Part shown: piece by piece, positions 22,565 to 34,679 of the stretch
How the letters are laid out: every line of letters begins with the position of its first letter
Position numbering within the stretch: the stretch's first letter is position 1
NCBI GenBank assembly: GCA_029204225.1
Contig: MU833267.1
Span: forward strand, 1-58,793
DNA: 58,793 nucleotides
Source: Diphasiastrum complanatum
Lineage: Eukaryota; Streptophyta; Lycopodiopsida; Lycopodiales; Lycopodiaceae
Direction of reading: 5' to 3'
Notes under the pieces: model-generated
Told to the model about the DNA's origin: nothing
The model's input: only the letters and a program-made list of their open reading frames with translations
The model's database searches: none
Program-made: the position numbers and the translations under genes

Positions 22565-22818
22565 CATATGAACATGCTTTGAAAAACACCTCCATTTTAA
22601 ATCCAACATTAAAGTGAAATATTGAGAGACTTGGACGGACTTCAATATTCTTGTAAGACATGTTTGCAAATTCTAATTTAACCTCATGAATGACATTTAG
22701 TACAAGTTGATAAAAACATAATGTCAAGCAATGAATATTCTAGTCGTAAAACATTTTTGTTTTGTTAGCTCGTGACGTATAAATTCGATACTTCTCATTG
22801 TTTTTCTACGGTTTTTGG

Positions 22819-23025
22819 TTTGTGACAAGAAAAATCATTATGGGAACACAGAATACATTCAAAAAATGGGCTGTGAACCTTGAATTCCATCCCCGGAATC
22901 GAAGTGAGGGTTCACAATTTTTTTTTTTTGTGAACCCTCAATTCGATCCCAAGGATCACTTGGAGGATTCACGGCCCATTTTTCTTTGTATTGTGTGTCC
23001 CCATAATGAGTTTTCATGTCATAAA
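22819..23025. mobile_element. 207-bp foldback (MITE-like) element
   Basis: Two arms of about 98 bp run as an imperfect inverted repeat around an 11-bp T-rich loop (22918-22927). Innermost arms are GAGGGTTCACAA (22906-22917) and TTGTGAACCCTC (22928-22939). Outward come GGGCTGTGAA/ATTCACGGCCC, ATCATTATGGG/CCCATAATGAG and TTTGTGAC/GTCATAAA at the ends. No protein is encoded. A clear target-site duplication was not found. Confidence 0.8.
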
Positions 23026-23750
23026 CTCATTATTTGAGCACTTTTTGTATCATTTTGTTCACATGTACAATACAAATTGACAGAGTTTTGGAATTGCGAT
23101 CATTTTCATATGAAGTGTCGAATGATAATATTGCTTGCCAATAATTACAATAGTTTACATGGCTTGATTATATTTGTCAACATTACAGCAAAAACTTACA
23201 TATTTTTTGTCCAAAATTTCTATATTTTGTATTGAGAACTTCCACTTTTTATGCCCAAAAATGCTTGTTTTGTGACAAAAATAACATTTTTTAAAATTGA
23301 TTCTAGCTATGAAGTTTAAGTGTTGTTTTTTTTAAGACTTTTTCACAAAAATGTATAAGGAAATATCAATAGGATAAAACTTTTATAAGGATTTATGGAG
23401 TTAGCATTTTGAAATATTTTTAACTTATGTTTGTATTTACTATTTCAAATTACAATATCCCAATTTTTGACATATTTTAAGTACATCAAAAAGTTTGAAA
23501 TACAATTTGTTTTTGTTTGTTTGAAATTATGCTATTTGTTTTAAAAGTCTTGTTCATGAAATCATTAATACACATCATAGTCTCAATTTTGTACATTATT
23601 AAAAATTTAACATCAAAATTCAATGTGATTATTTTAAAAAAACATTTATATTTTGGCTGAATTTATTTTAAAATGTCAAAATTTGCAGTTTTTTAAATTC
23701 ATTAAAAAAAAAAGCTAAGGTTCTTGACGGAATCTTCAAATAGGTAACCT
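23026..23750. other. Very AT-rich stretch without gene
   Basis: Long T and A runs; no coding, RNA or repeat structure that I can support. Confidence 0.4.
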
Positions 23751-25306
23751 GCAACATTACCTATTCGATATGCAACAGTGTTAGAATATTTGTCAAAGTT
23801 TGCATGGCTGTCATAAACACCTCTTTATTCGCACTCTTCATGGTTCTCTACATTTATCTAGATATTCTACTAAGTTAAGTGAATGTTCTAAGCAATTGTC
23901 TGAAACTTAAGAGTTTGATTCGATCCTTATAGTTTTCATTATTTTTCTTTGTTTGGAAGACAAGTTCAATTACCCCGCTACGCTATTGAACGTGTCTCCA
24001 ATAAGGTGGTATCGGAGTAGGTTTGAATTATCCATCTGACTCATGATTATTGCTATTATTCTTAGATCTCATGAGTTCTTCCATCAGAAACCATCTCGGC
24101 ACCAAAGGAAGCACAAACTGCATACACAAAAATTCTATCTCTGAACCCATGAACTCATTCTAGAACTACACATATTGAAGTTCAATTTCATTTTCTTAGA
24201 GAGAAAGTTTTCAACAAGATTGTCGAATTAAGTTACTGTCATACTGATAGTATGTTGGCTGATATTCTGACAAAACCCCTATCAAGATAAAAGCATGTTG
24301 ATTTATGCAACTTATTAAGCTTTATTCAGGATCCTAGAAGTTAAGCTTAAAAGGGAGTGTTGGAGTTAATCTTCACTCCTACTCACCTAAATTAAATTCT
24401 TGAGCACTATATTCTCTCTCCACAATGAAAACAGTCTTACTTGCATAAGCTAAACAATATGTACATACATCGAATTGATACAGAGTAGGATCGACTTGAC
24501 TTCATCGACGTCGATTACACCTACTCGACCGAAGTCTATCGACATCTTGACTTCGACTCCTTTGACATCTTCTCAAGGACGAACAAGTCGATTTCGACTC
24601 ATTCGACACCTTCAACGATTTTGAACTATCACTAGTCAAAATGGAGCTCATCGTATGTCTTGCATACTGTAGACTACGTCACCATTCACAACGTAGTAAT
24701 TGCATCACTTCACGACTGTTATCCGCACAGTTGTAACCTCCACGATTATTGCATCTAATGTGTGTATACATACAATAAATCAGTAACGAAAGTAAATATG
24801 ATTCACACTAGAGAAATTGAGTCAATAATCAATGGTAGCGTAAATCAAAGTTCTTCCATGAACTCCTTTGTATCAGACTATCAAAGTAATTCAAAAAATA
24901 GAGATAATATTCAATCTGTAACTAGAAAAGTAAGATCAAAACACATAGTGCACTACTATTGTGAACCATTCTCGGGCACATGATCATGATCTGATCGTTG
25001 TATCCACAACAACTTAATATAGATTTTCTATTTTCTTATGTGTGTTTGCATTGTCGAATGCTTTCTAATAAATCCTTTCTCTTGTACAGATAATCATTCC
25101 ACAACTCATTCAGAATATCTATCTCGAAGGAAACATGGCTGTCACAGACTCCTAACTGTTTTGCTCTCCTCATGGTTGTCTTTGACACCTTCTAAGATAT
25201 TCTTCTAGTTGATCTAGGTAATAGTCTGAATCAACAGATTGGTAAAGATCCTGACATAATTTAACGTTGAGTTTTTCTCTCGATTGGATATTGCATTCAA
25301 GAAGGG
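23751..25306 (+). mobile_element. Copia remnant: LTR, 350-bp interior, LTR
   Basis: The left LTR end CTCCAATA (23996-24003) is followed by a primer-binding-site variant TGGTATCGGAGT (24007-24018). Only about 330 bp of interior remains, encoding the last part of RNase H ('HIEVQFHFLREKVFNKI', 'YCHTDSMLADILTKPLS', about 24165-24290). A polypurine tract AAAAGGGAG (24349-24357) precedes the 3' LTR starting TGTTGGAG at 24358, which pairs with CTCCAATA. Both LTRs share a CATGGCTGTCA..CTCTTCATGGTT-type stretch (23806 and 25134). A second primer-site-like TGGTATCAAAAC at 25307 follows the right LTR. Confidence 0.8.
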
Positions 25307-25399
25307 TGGTATCAAAACTGATAAATAGAATATTCAAATGCAATCTTTTCGTTTCATATAAACCCAACAAGTTGGCCTTCCGTACTGGGATACGTAACA

Positions 25400-26085
25400 T
25401 TTTTTCAAATTTTTAAAATTTTTTTTAAGAATAAAATGTCATTTTTCTTTATGTTACACAGAAAAAAATTTCTATTTTAGATTTGGGATCTTGTTGATAA
25501 AAGCTTTGAAAAGTAGAAAAAATTTGAAATAATAGGACAGATTTAAAAAATGGACGTCCTCTTTGAAGAAAAAATTCACTCAGCCAACACTTGCTCCCAT
25601 ACCTCAAGATATGGAACTATTTGAGTAAAACAACATGCAAAACATTCTGTCACAAGATGTTGTTGTGAGCGTTGTTAAGAGTCGCCGACAAATAGCTCAA
25701 ACTTGTAGAGATGAGAAAAAAATTTCAAATGTAGTTTTTATTTTTAAATGTTGAATCTTTAATCTAACGTTATTATTATTTTTAGACATAAACTTTCCAT
25801 GAAAGTGCAAGAGGCGATGGTAAAGAAAATCAATTCTAAATATTGAAATGAGTGTCAGCATCAAATTTTTTATTTTAGAAAAATAATTAAAAAAATAAAT
25901 AGATTATATTTTGGAGCTGATTTGGCTAGCATGTTGGTGTGCTAGCCGAGTAAATTATAAAATAGAAAAGTTATTTTGACACATTTGAGAACCACATTTT
26001 GATTAAAAATATTATTAAGAATATTTATTTTAATCTTCCTCTTATACGTGTTTTTCATATGTGTCAAACTTGTGGGAGTACTGAT
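25400..26085. other. AT-rich stretch with one strong palindrome
   Basis: No gene. At 25924-25947 GGCTAGCA and TGCTAGCC form a perfect 8-bp inverted repeat around TGTTGGTG, the first member of the palindrome cluster described at 26839-29161. Confidence 0.5.
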
Positions 26086-26660
26086 GAAATTTTGATATTT
26101 TCATATATGGGACTACATTGTTGTGAATTTTACATTCAATTTTTAGCTTGTCTACTCTTAAAAATCCTATATGATTATAGAAACATGCATATTAAAAAAA
26201 AATTGAATTTAGAGATCTATAGAGATAGATACATGCATTCAAAGTTATTCTTTGAAGTGTTGATAAAAATCACCAAAACGAGAAATATCATGTATGAGTG
26301 TATAATACCATGATTTTAACAAAAAAATATTTGGTTTGTTTATTTTAAAAAGTATTATATGACCATAGAAACATGTCTCAATTTTTTTTTCATTTTGGAG
26401 TTATGTAGAGATAGATATGTGCATACAAAATTATCCATATCAAGTGCTGAAAAATATTGAAAGGTGCTAGTAAGTTTCAATTCTTTTGGAGGTGCTTTTT
26501 ACAACTCTTGCTTTGGCTATCTACTTTAAAAAATCTTTTATGACCACAGAAACATGTCTATAAAAAAAATCCTATAGAGATATATATGTGCACCTAAAGT
26601 TACCCATGTGAAGTGCTAAAAAGTGCTGAAATTTTTTTGGGACAAATTGCCATCAATTGA
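26086..26660. repeat. About 185-bp diverged tandem repeat, three units
   Basis: The landmark TATATGA-YAYAGAAACATG occurs at about 26168, 26356 and 26536, each followed 35-45 bp later by a TAGAGAT(A)GATA-like block and then GTGCA/TGCAT..AAAGTTA(T/C). The first unit also shares TTTTTAGCTTGTCTAC with the 107-bp repeat at 22351. Divergence is high, so the array is old. Confidence 0.65.
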
Positions 26661-26782
26661 GAGAAAAAAAAGTCTTCCCATAACAGAATGAAGGGTCAAG
26701 TCTAGTTCCACATACAATTGAAAGATTGAAATTTCAATCATTTGATGACATGTTATATCTCGTTAAGTGAGCAAGGGTTTTA

Positions 26783-26800
26783 TGCGCACTTTTGTGCGCA
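26783..26800. repeat. Short perfect hairpin
   Basis: TGCGCAC and GTGCGCA (7 bp each) around a TTTT loop. It lies 40 bp left of the palindrome cluster and shares its GC-rich character in AT-rich surroundings. Confidence 0.7.
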
Positions 26801-26838
26801 CGCACACAAAAATGTGCTGAAAACAACTCGTGTTAAAG

Positions 26839-26980
26839 ATAGCACGCCGACACGCTATATAAAATGAGAAAAGAAATTGCAGCCTCCAAAAATAGCACGC
26901 CGGCGTGCCAAACATCTTGTCAGAATTTTTTTTTTCGAAAGAAGCTTGGCACGTCGGCATGCTATCTCTTTGGAGGCTGC
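26839..26980. repeat. Nested palindromes of the TAGCACG..CGTGCTA family
   Basis: Three motif copies: ATAGCACGCCGACACGCTAT (26839-26858), a perfect 14-bp palindrome GCACGCCGGCGTGC (26895-26908), and TTGGCACGTCGGCATGCTAT (26946-26965). The second and third form a larger inverted repeat: GCAGCCTCCAAA (26879-26890) before the second pairs with TTTGGAGGCTGC (26969-26980) after the third. Confidence 0.75.
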
Positions 26981-27770
26981 AAAAAAAAAAATTAATTTGG
27001 ATTTTTAACTATGTACCAAACCGCAATCTTTATAATAAACATTGAAGTAGTTGCATAAAACACCACGTATTATGTTTTTGTTGAATGATGGCAAGAGAGA
27101 AACTTGCAAAAAATTTACTCGGAAAATGCCAAGGCCCGAGCAACAATTCAACGTAATAGTGGATGTTGTTACTCAAGAGCAAACACCAACATATACACAT
27201 GTTAGAAGGCTACTTCTGATTCGAACGATCTTATTGAAAAATTTTCACATTCATGTAAAAACAATTATCAAAATTTCATATATGAACATTTTATCTTTTT
27301 TCAAAAATGATTGTATATTTACGTGAATCCAAAAAAATTGTAAAGGTTTAAAACAAAATGAGTCCTCAATCTCAAAAGATTTCGCATTCTAATCCATGAG
27401 TGCCTAGATCAGAGAAAAAAAAAAAAGGACGAGTTTGTGACAAAACTCAAGTCATGACAAACTTGATTAAATGGCATCAAAAGGTAACCAAAAGAAGTAG
27501 ATGTCTCGGAAAGAGAGTAATGAAATTAATCTATATTTATTTGCAAGAAGCCTTGACATGTTAAAAATTTCTGTCTAGAGCAAAAAAAAAATTGTAGCTC
27601 AAGTAATTGAAATACTAGATAAGAAAAATCTAAAATTAAAGGATTTCTTTCTTGTCTAATGAATTGTCTTATTTGAAGGACATAGTAGGAGATCAAGAAG
27701 TCAGTATTTAATGAATAATGGCTCAACTCATAATTTTAGTAATTCTCATCTTGTGTAAAAACTTAGTTTG
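26981..27770. other. No gene seen
   Basis: AT-rich stretch with only short chance frames, lying between the palindrome cluster and gypsy protein-coding remains. Confidence 0.35.
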
Positions 27771-28924
27771 GGAATTGAAGCAGACAATCATGAATATAAA
27801 GTATATCTAGCTTCAGAAAAAAAGTTGAAGACTTGGGAAGCTAGAGTTTTAAAACTCTCAAATTTAATTTTAGACCATAGAAAATTAATTGATTTTCATC
27901 TTTTAGATTTAGCACGCATAGATATAATTTTAAGCTATGAATGATTATTTAAGAAATCTCCGGATATTGATTTTGAGAATCATGCTCTCTTTTTTTGAGA
28001 GGGGGATAAAGTGGCTACATTGTTTGGAGACAATTATATACTACAATCTGAGATGGTTTCAATGACTAATAAAATGAAATTTTTTGATTCACAGTATAAA
28101 ACTTATTTTTTGTTCGCTAAACTCATTTTGGATTTATCTGAAATGCATCCAAATAGTTGTGAAGTTTCTAAAATTCTATACTTAATGGATTTATATTAGG
28201 AGCAAAAACATAAGAGTAAAATCACATATGAATTCAAAATCATATTTCCAATTGAATTACCTCATGGTTTATCACCTTCTAGGCCAATAGGTCATATAAT
28301 TGAATCAATTCTAGGTAGTCACCCTATTTCTAGACAACCATATCAATTTTCTTGGAAGGAGAGATAGAGATTACTAACCAAATTGCAAATTATCTTCAGA
28401 TGGGTTATATACAATCCAATAAATCTCCTTGGAGTGCTCTTGTTCTTCTAAAAGCAAAAAAAGATGGAGGCTTTCGGATGTGTGTAGATTACAAGAGGTT
28501 GAATATAGTGACTATTAAAAATAAATATTCATTGCCCATAATGGATGATCTAGTAGATCAATTAGGTGAAACTAAATACTTCACAAAAATATATCTCAAG
28601 CCCATATGTCATCATATTAGAGTTTATCTAAGTGATGTGCAAAAGATCGATTTTCGGATGAGGTTCGGTCATCATGAGTTTTTAGTGCTTCTTTTTGGGT
28701 TGTCAAATGCACCTGCGACATTTCAACAAACAATATACTTTGTCCAGCAATTTATAGTTGGATTTTTGAATGATATTCATCTATAATGAAACTCTCAAGG
28801 AGCATATAAATCATATCAAGATTGTCTTGTAGATTCTCAAAAAAGAATTTTTTTATACTAAAAAATCCAATTTGAATTCTTTAAGCATGAGTTAGTATAT
28901 CTGGGGCTTGGCATTTTACGAAAT
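27771..28924 (+). mobile_element. Decayed Ty3/gypsy protease-RT fragment
   Basis: From about 27771 the plus strand reads gypsy protease/linker remains, then 'PHGLSPSRPIGHIIESILGS' and 'PISRQPYQFSWKE' (28260-28365, with a TAG), RT 'QMGYIQSNKSPWSALVLLKA', 'FRMCVDYKRLNIVTIKNKYS', 'DLVDQLGETKYFTKIYL', 'GHHEFLVLLFGLSNAPATFQ' and 'FIVGFLNDIHL' (28352-28786). The catalytic site here reads FLND where F/Y-x-DD is expected. It continues to 'KSNL..HELVYLG' near 28900, where the homology breaks; see 29990. Confidence 0.85.
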
Positions 28925-29989
28925 GATTTTTTTGCGCGTTTTGCAAATTTCTTTCTTACCATGAGTCAATAAAAAAATAGCACATGGTGTGCTACCCTTT
29001 TTAGGCCACTACTTGAATGTTTATTAATAAGTATTGTGGTTTGACACATAGTTAAAAATTCCATAATGAAATCCCAGAATAAGCTTAGCACGTCAATGTG
29101 TTATCTTTGAAGATTTTTAATTTTTTTTTCTAGCTATTTCAATTAGCAAGTCGACGTGTTATGTTTGGAAACTGCAAAAAATATGTTGCAATAATGTTTT
29201 AACTCAAAATTTGGATCTCAAATGTATCAAAATACCTTTTTTATCTTATAGTTTGAACTTTTCAACCTATTAAACATGTAATGTATTTCACAAAATTGAT
29301 TTAATATCTAAAAGTCGATATTTTTAATGATAATAATGGTTTGATGCCTAGATTGCCATATAGACTACACAGTTTGGTACTTGCATTATCACATAGACTG
29401 TACAACTTATTTTACATGATAAAGTTGAATGGTTGTAAATGATTCACATGACATAGTGGCCCATGCTATGGCATCCAAGCCTTTTGTGGTACTAGAAAAT
29501 GAAAAGCTCATTTTAATACGTGACCAAAACAAAAAAAATAAAAGCGGACACAATACCATAAAAGAAAGATGTGCCAGAGATTGTCATATGCTATGGCATC
29601 CAAGCCTTTTGATGTACTAGAAAATGAAAAGCTGATTTTAATACGTGATCAAAAAAAAAAAAAAAAAAAAGCAGACACAATACCATAAAAGAAAGATGCG
29701 CTAGAGATCGTCATGACACCTATCAAGAGACGTGGAGAAGATTATTAGTAGTATAGAGTGGAGACAACCAATGTCACTTCCAAAGTTGTCTCACATTGTG
29801 GTCCTCACAAGCAACGTGTTTGTTCACATTAAAATCCATTGAAATTTTTGTATTTAGTTAGTGTCTTCTTGTAGTGAGAGATATAATGCAGTTAATATTA
29901 CATGGCATGCCATGTGCTACATAATCGGTGAACCATGAGTAGAATAAAACTCACAAAACTTGCAAATAATTTACTTGCAGATTGTTAAA
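28925..29989. mobile_element. Unknown about 1.06-kb insertion in gypsy RT
   Basis: The gypsy RT stops at a YLG motif (near 28900) and resumes at a YLG motif at 29994, so about 1.06 kb was inserted, with TATATCTGG / TATATCTTGG at the two junctions as a possible imperfect target-site duplication. The insert holds three members of the TAGCACG palindrome family (28978-28996, 29093-29112, 29143-29162), a 125-bp tandem duplication (29464-29713) and no coding sequence I recognise. Confidence 0.5.
29464..29713. repeat. 125-bp tandem duplication
   Basis: TGCTATGGCATCCAAGCC at 29464 and 29589 begin two units that share GAAAATGAAAAGCT, TTTTAATACGTGA and GACACAATACCATAAAAGAA. They differ by a few substitutions and by the length of an A run near 29655. 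Confidence 0.88.
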
Positions 29990-30090
29990 ACCCAATATAT
30001 CTTGGTCATAAGATTATTCTGAAAGGGTTAAAGTTAGATGAAGATAAAATTAAGATAGTGCTTGAGTGGCCAATAATGAATATGGTTTGA
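29990..30090 (+). mobile_element. Gypsy RT continuation
   Basis: The plus strand reads 'YLGHKIILKGLKLDEDKIKI' and 'VLEWP', the block that follows the RT palm in Ty3/gypsy elements. It continues the fragment that broke off at about 28900. No more of the element is visible after 30090. Confidence 0.75.
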
Positions 30091-30900
30091 TAAGTTAAAT
30101 ATTCTCTCGATTTTATAGTTTTTTTTTCATAGTTCTACGGTCCCTGTTTTCCAGTTTCAATTCCCAGAATCCTCTCCTCTGTTGTATTCAGTCATTGTGC
30201 TCGAGAGTGAACCTGATTGGGGTTTGACTCTCAGTTTTCAGTTGTTGGGTGGTTTGGCACCACAGTTGTGTTGAATTATTCTGTCATGATCCTATAGTTA
30301 ATCTACATCCATTCATTTATCCAGCTCTACAATTTTACTCATTTTTTTACATAGTTTGTAGAAATACAACAGGTGGCTTCGACACTCTCGACTGCCAAAG
30401 GCTGATTGGATCGAGTTTCAATTCGTTATGAAGATAACTATTTTTCCAATTGGATAAGTGACAATGCATTGTGGCTAAGCTCCAATTGCGACCTCCTAAT
30501 TAGTTGCCCTAATTGGATAAGCCTAAACAACATTCCCCATTAGTATAAATATCCGATCATTAGATGATTCTACATAGACACATGACAGATTTTTTTCGGT
30601 GATATTTCTATTTCGATTATTGCTAGTAGCGCTTATTGTTTGTTAGCGAAAGCGTATCAAACAAAATTATCAGTTATTCAAACAATTTAGAGTACACGAT
30701 TTGATCCGCTATTGTTTTGTACTCGGACCATCTCATTTGTACATGCTACTTAGTGAATCAATCATATTTTTTTTTCTGATTGGTATTATGTCGGAATGTA
30801 TAAGCTTTTTTAAAGTCTATTTGTATTTGATGAATCTATTATTAATTAATCCAGATTGTCAAATGTTTTGATATTGCGATATTACTTCATCATCTCAAGC
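30091..30900. other. Unassigned, possible copia LTR/leader
   Basis: No gene. The stretch precedes copia gag on the same strand, so it may contain an eroded LTR, but no ends or primer site could be identified. Confidence 0.3.
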
Positions 30901-31276
30901 TCTATATGTCAACAAAGGCTTGAAATGGCAGAAGAAGATAAGCTCTAAGCAGTCTACATTGAATCAGAAGCCGACACAAAGTAAAAAACAACGATCAAAT
31001 CCATAGTCGAAAAAGAAGATGTTTTGTAAGTATTGCAAACGCACTAATCATGAGATCCAAGATTGCAGGATGTTGAAAGCAAAGAACACCAACAAGCAAG
31101 ATCAACATGTTCTAGTCAATAAGGCATTACTTTGGCATAATAGATTAGGACATTTGAATTATACATATGTGCCAAACATGTCGAAACAGTCCTTAGCACT
31201 TGATCTCAACTATCCAACCAATAAAGTCGACCTTCCTATTTGTCATAGATTGTTTGTGGGGACAAGTTATTTTTGA
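30901..31276 (+). mobile_element. Copia gag zinc knuckle and pre-integrase remnant
   Basis: The frame 31019-31276 has a CX2CX4HX4C zinc knuckle, CKYCKRTNHEIQDC, followed at once by the GAG-pre-integrase motif 'LLWHNRLGHLNYTYVPNMSK'. Protease, which normally lies between them, is deleted. The zinc knuckle resembles that of the minus-strand copia at 34680-36070, suggesting the same family. Confidence 0.8.
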
Positions 31277-32570
<1,294 letters not shown>

Positions 32571-33157
32571 AATGATGCTTTTGTTATGTCATCATGCTTG
32601 CTGGCTAATCATGGAGATATTGATCCTTGGTTGATTGATAGTTGAGCCACGTCACATATGACATTTCATAAGGAGTATTCTGATCATTGGTGGCATTTGA
32701 AGGTGACAAGAAGGTGATATACACGACCAATGATGGGTAGTGTGCAATCAAGGGAATTGGCACAATTCATATTTCTCTCTCTACTAATAAGAATGTGAAT
32801 TTGAAGAATATTTTGTTCATTCCGTTAATCACTTAGTCAAATGTTTGACAAGGGTCTGAAGGTGGAGTTTGATGGTGATGCTTGCTTGATCAAAAAGGAA
32901 GGGGAAGTGATTGCAAAAGGGACAAGGAAAGATAAATTGTTCAAACTTGCTGCTTGTGTTGCTGCTAACCAAGTTGGATGAGGAGCAATTGTCAATGCAA
33001 GAGGTATCGCACAAGAGATTAGAGCATCTCAACTTCAAGTCATTGGGAGTGTGTGGCTGAAATCTTTACCAAAGCATTGGGAAAGGACTTGTTTATCAAG
33101 CATAGAACTCATCTTGGAGTACTATCAAAATTTATGCTAAAACTAGTTGAAGAGGAG
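32571..33157 (+). mobile_element. Copia protease joined to the pol C-terminus
   Basis: 'DPWLIDS' followed by a stop and 'ATSHMTFHKEYS' (about 32620-32680) is copia protease with the catalytic D-S-G-A disrupted at the glycine. Next come 'IHISLSTNKNVNLKNILFIP' and 'FDGDACLIKKEGEVIAKG'. The sequence then jumps to the element's extreme C-terminus, 'AEIFTKALGKDLFIKHRTHL' (about 33060-33120). Integrase, RT and most of RNase H are gone. A purine tract AGAGGAG (33151-33157) ends the element. Confidence 0.8.
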
Positions 33158-33480
33158 TGTGAAAAATGCAACTAGTTAAGTTGATCTAAATTTGCAATTT
33201 TTAGGCCAACATGGAATTTCAACTTAGACATAGATTTTTTTATGTCAATAAGGCCTAAAAATAGTGTATTTATTATTTTTTGCAAGTAGTGAAGTTGATA
33301 AGGTTGGATTTGGACCTACTTTCATTGGTTGATATAGATACATTGTACTTAAAACTAGGTTTTTGGTGAAGTACCTAGAAACTACCATTTTAGGGCAATA
33401 TTTGGCAAGTGGCCAAGTGAGACTATTGTCTTCATGAAGAACAGATCTTGATGTTTCCATTTTTTATGAAAAACTTTCCT
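33158..33480 (+). repeat. Copia 3' LTR start
   Basis: Begins TGTGAAAAATGCAAC directly after the polypurine tract AGAGGAG, as expected for a plant copia 3' LTR. The right end was not found, so the end coordinate is only a guess. Confidence 0.45.
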
Positions 33481-34679
33481 CTTTTGATTCTATGTCCATC
33501 TCTTTCATGTTTCTCATGATATCCTAATGTGTAGAGCACAATTTTTCTTGTTGTACTTGAATTCACACATGTGAATGATGATGTGCTACTACTGTTGTAC
33601 GGACATGGATAGTACTATACTGGATCTTAGTGATTTTGATCAGATCTTCATGTATTTCCAAGTTCTAGCATGGTAGATGTATAATTTAGCTTCTAGGATT
33701 AATCACTTGAATGTTCATTCTTAATTTCCGAACCTTCACCAAGACCCCATAGATTTTTCTCAGTCAATAAAGGTCTCATCTTCACTTGCAAAGTGTGAAA
33801 GTTCCTACCATCAAATTTATCAATTGAAGTTCTTTGATCCATATTTGCAACCTCAATCAACCAGATTATTGTGTTCAAATTTCATTTTTTTGCTATTACA
33901 GAATTATTTTACTTGACTAATCAATAATAAACACATGTAACAGAGGGACAATATCGACTAGGCTATTGTATATTCAATGATATTTCATAACAATTCCAAA
34001 ATGACTCTTATGTAAGCGATCCACAAATCCAATGACAATTGGTATTACCATAGAGTGAGGTGATGCAAGCATTTTTTCAAAAATAAATGATTGTTTACAA
34101 AGATCCTTCAAATGCCTAAAACTATGCCCCAAAAGGTACTCTCGGATCACAAAGCCTCATAGAATTGTCGCGTGCTCTCTGTTTCCTATCACATGTTCTC
34201 AAACGAACATGCAACGATGAGCAAAAGAGCCAGCGAGAGATGAAGCGCGACACTAGGAAATTCAATATTGAAAATTTCATATGCAACAAGCATGGACTCT
34301 ATTACGGTTTGTGAACAAAGAGGACTCATTATGAACATAACAAATATCTTTCAACACACGTCCACTTTCTATTTTCAAAATTTAAATGTAAACCCATATT
34401 CAATTTCACATCTACACTTTATGTTATGCCAAATGCCTTTGTTATTGAGATATACGATGTTGATCTTCTAGGAATGACAAGTTCATGTTGTTGTGGTTAC
34501 TCATGTTGTCTTTGGTTTTTTCCCTTTAGATTCACTCTCGTTCAAGGGATTCTAGAAGCCACTATATCATCGAAATCTGATGATTCTGCTGATATTTTTG
34601 ATTTATTTTTAAGGTTCAAAAATTGGTTTTCAAGAAAGAAGCTATCCTTGCTCACAATAATATTTCTATGACATAGTTA
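33481..34679. other. No gene seen
   Basis: AT-rich sequence with short chance frames (for example 34268-34471 and 34426-34671). It probably contains the rest of the LTR to the left and the 3' end of the minus-strand copia to the right. Confidence 0.35.

Noticed and set aside
22536-22727. Small frames in AT-rich DNA between 22 and 28 kb
   Set aside because: Short, low-complexity and without homology or codon character.
26086-29713. CRISPR array
   Set aside because: Repeats are few, diverged and unequally spaced without unique spacers of constant length, and the genome is a plant nuclear one.
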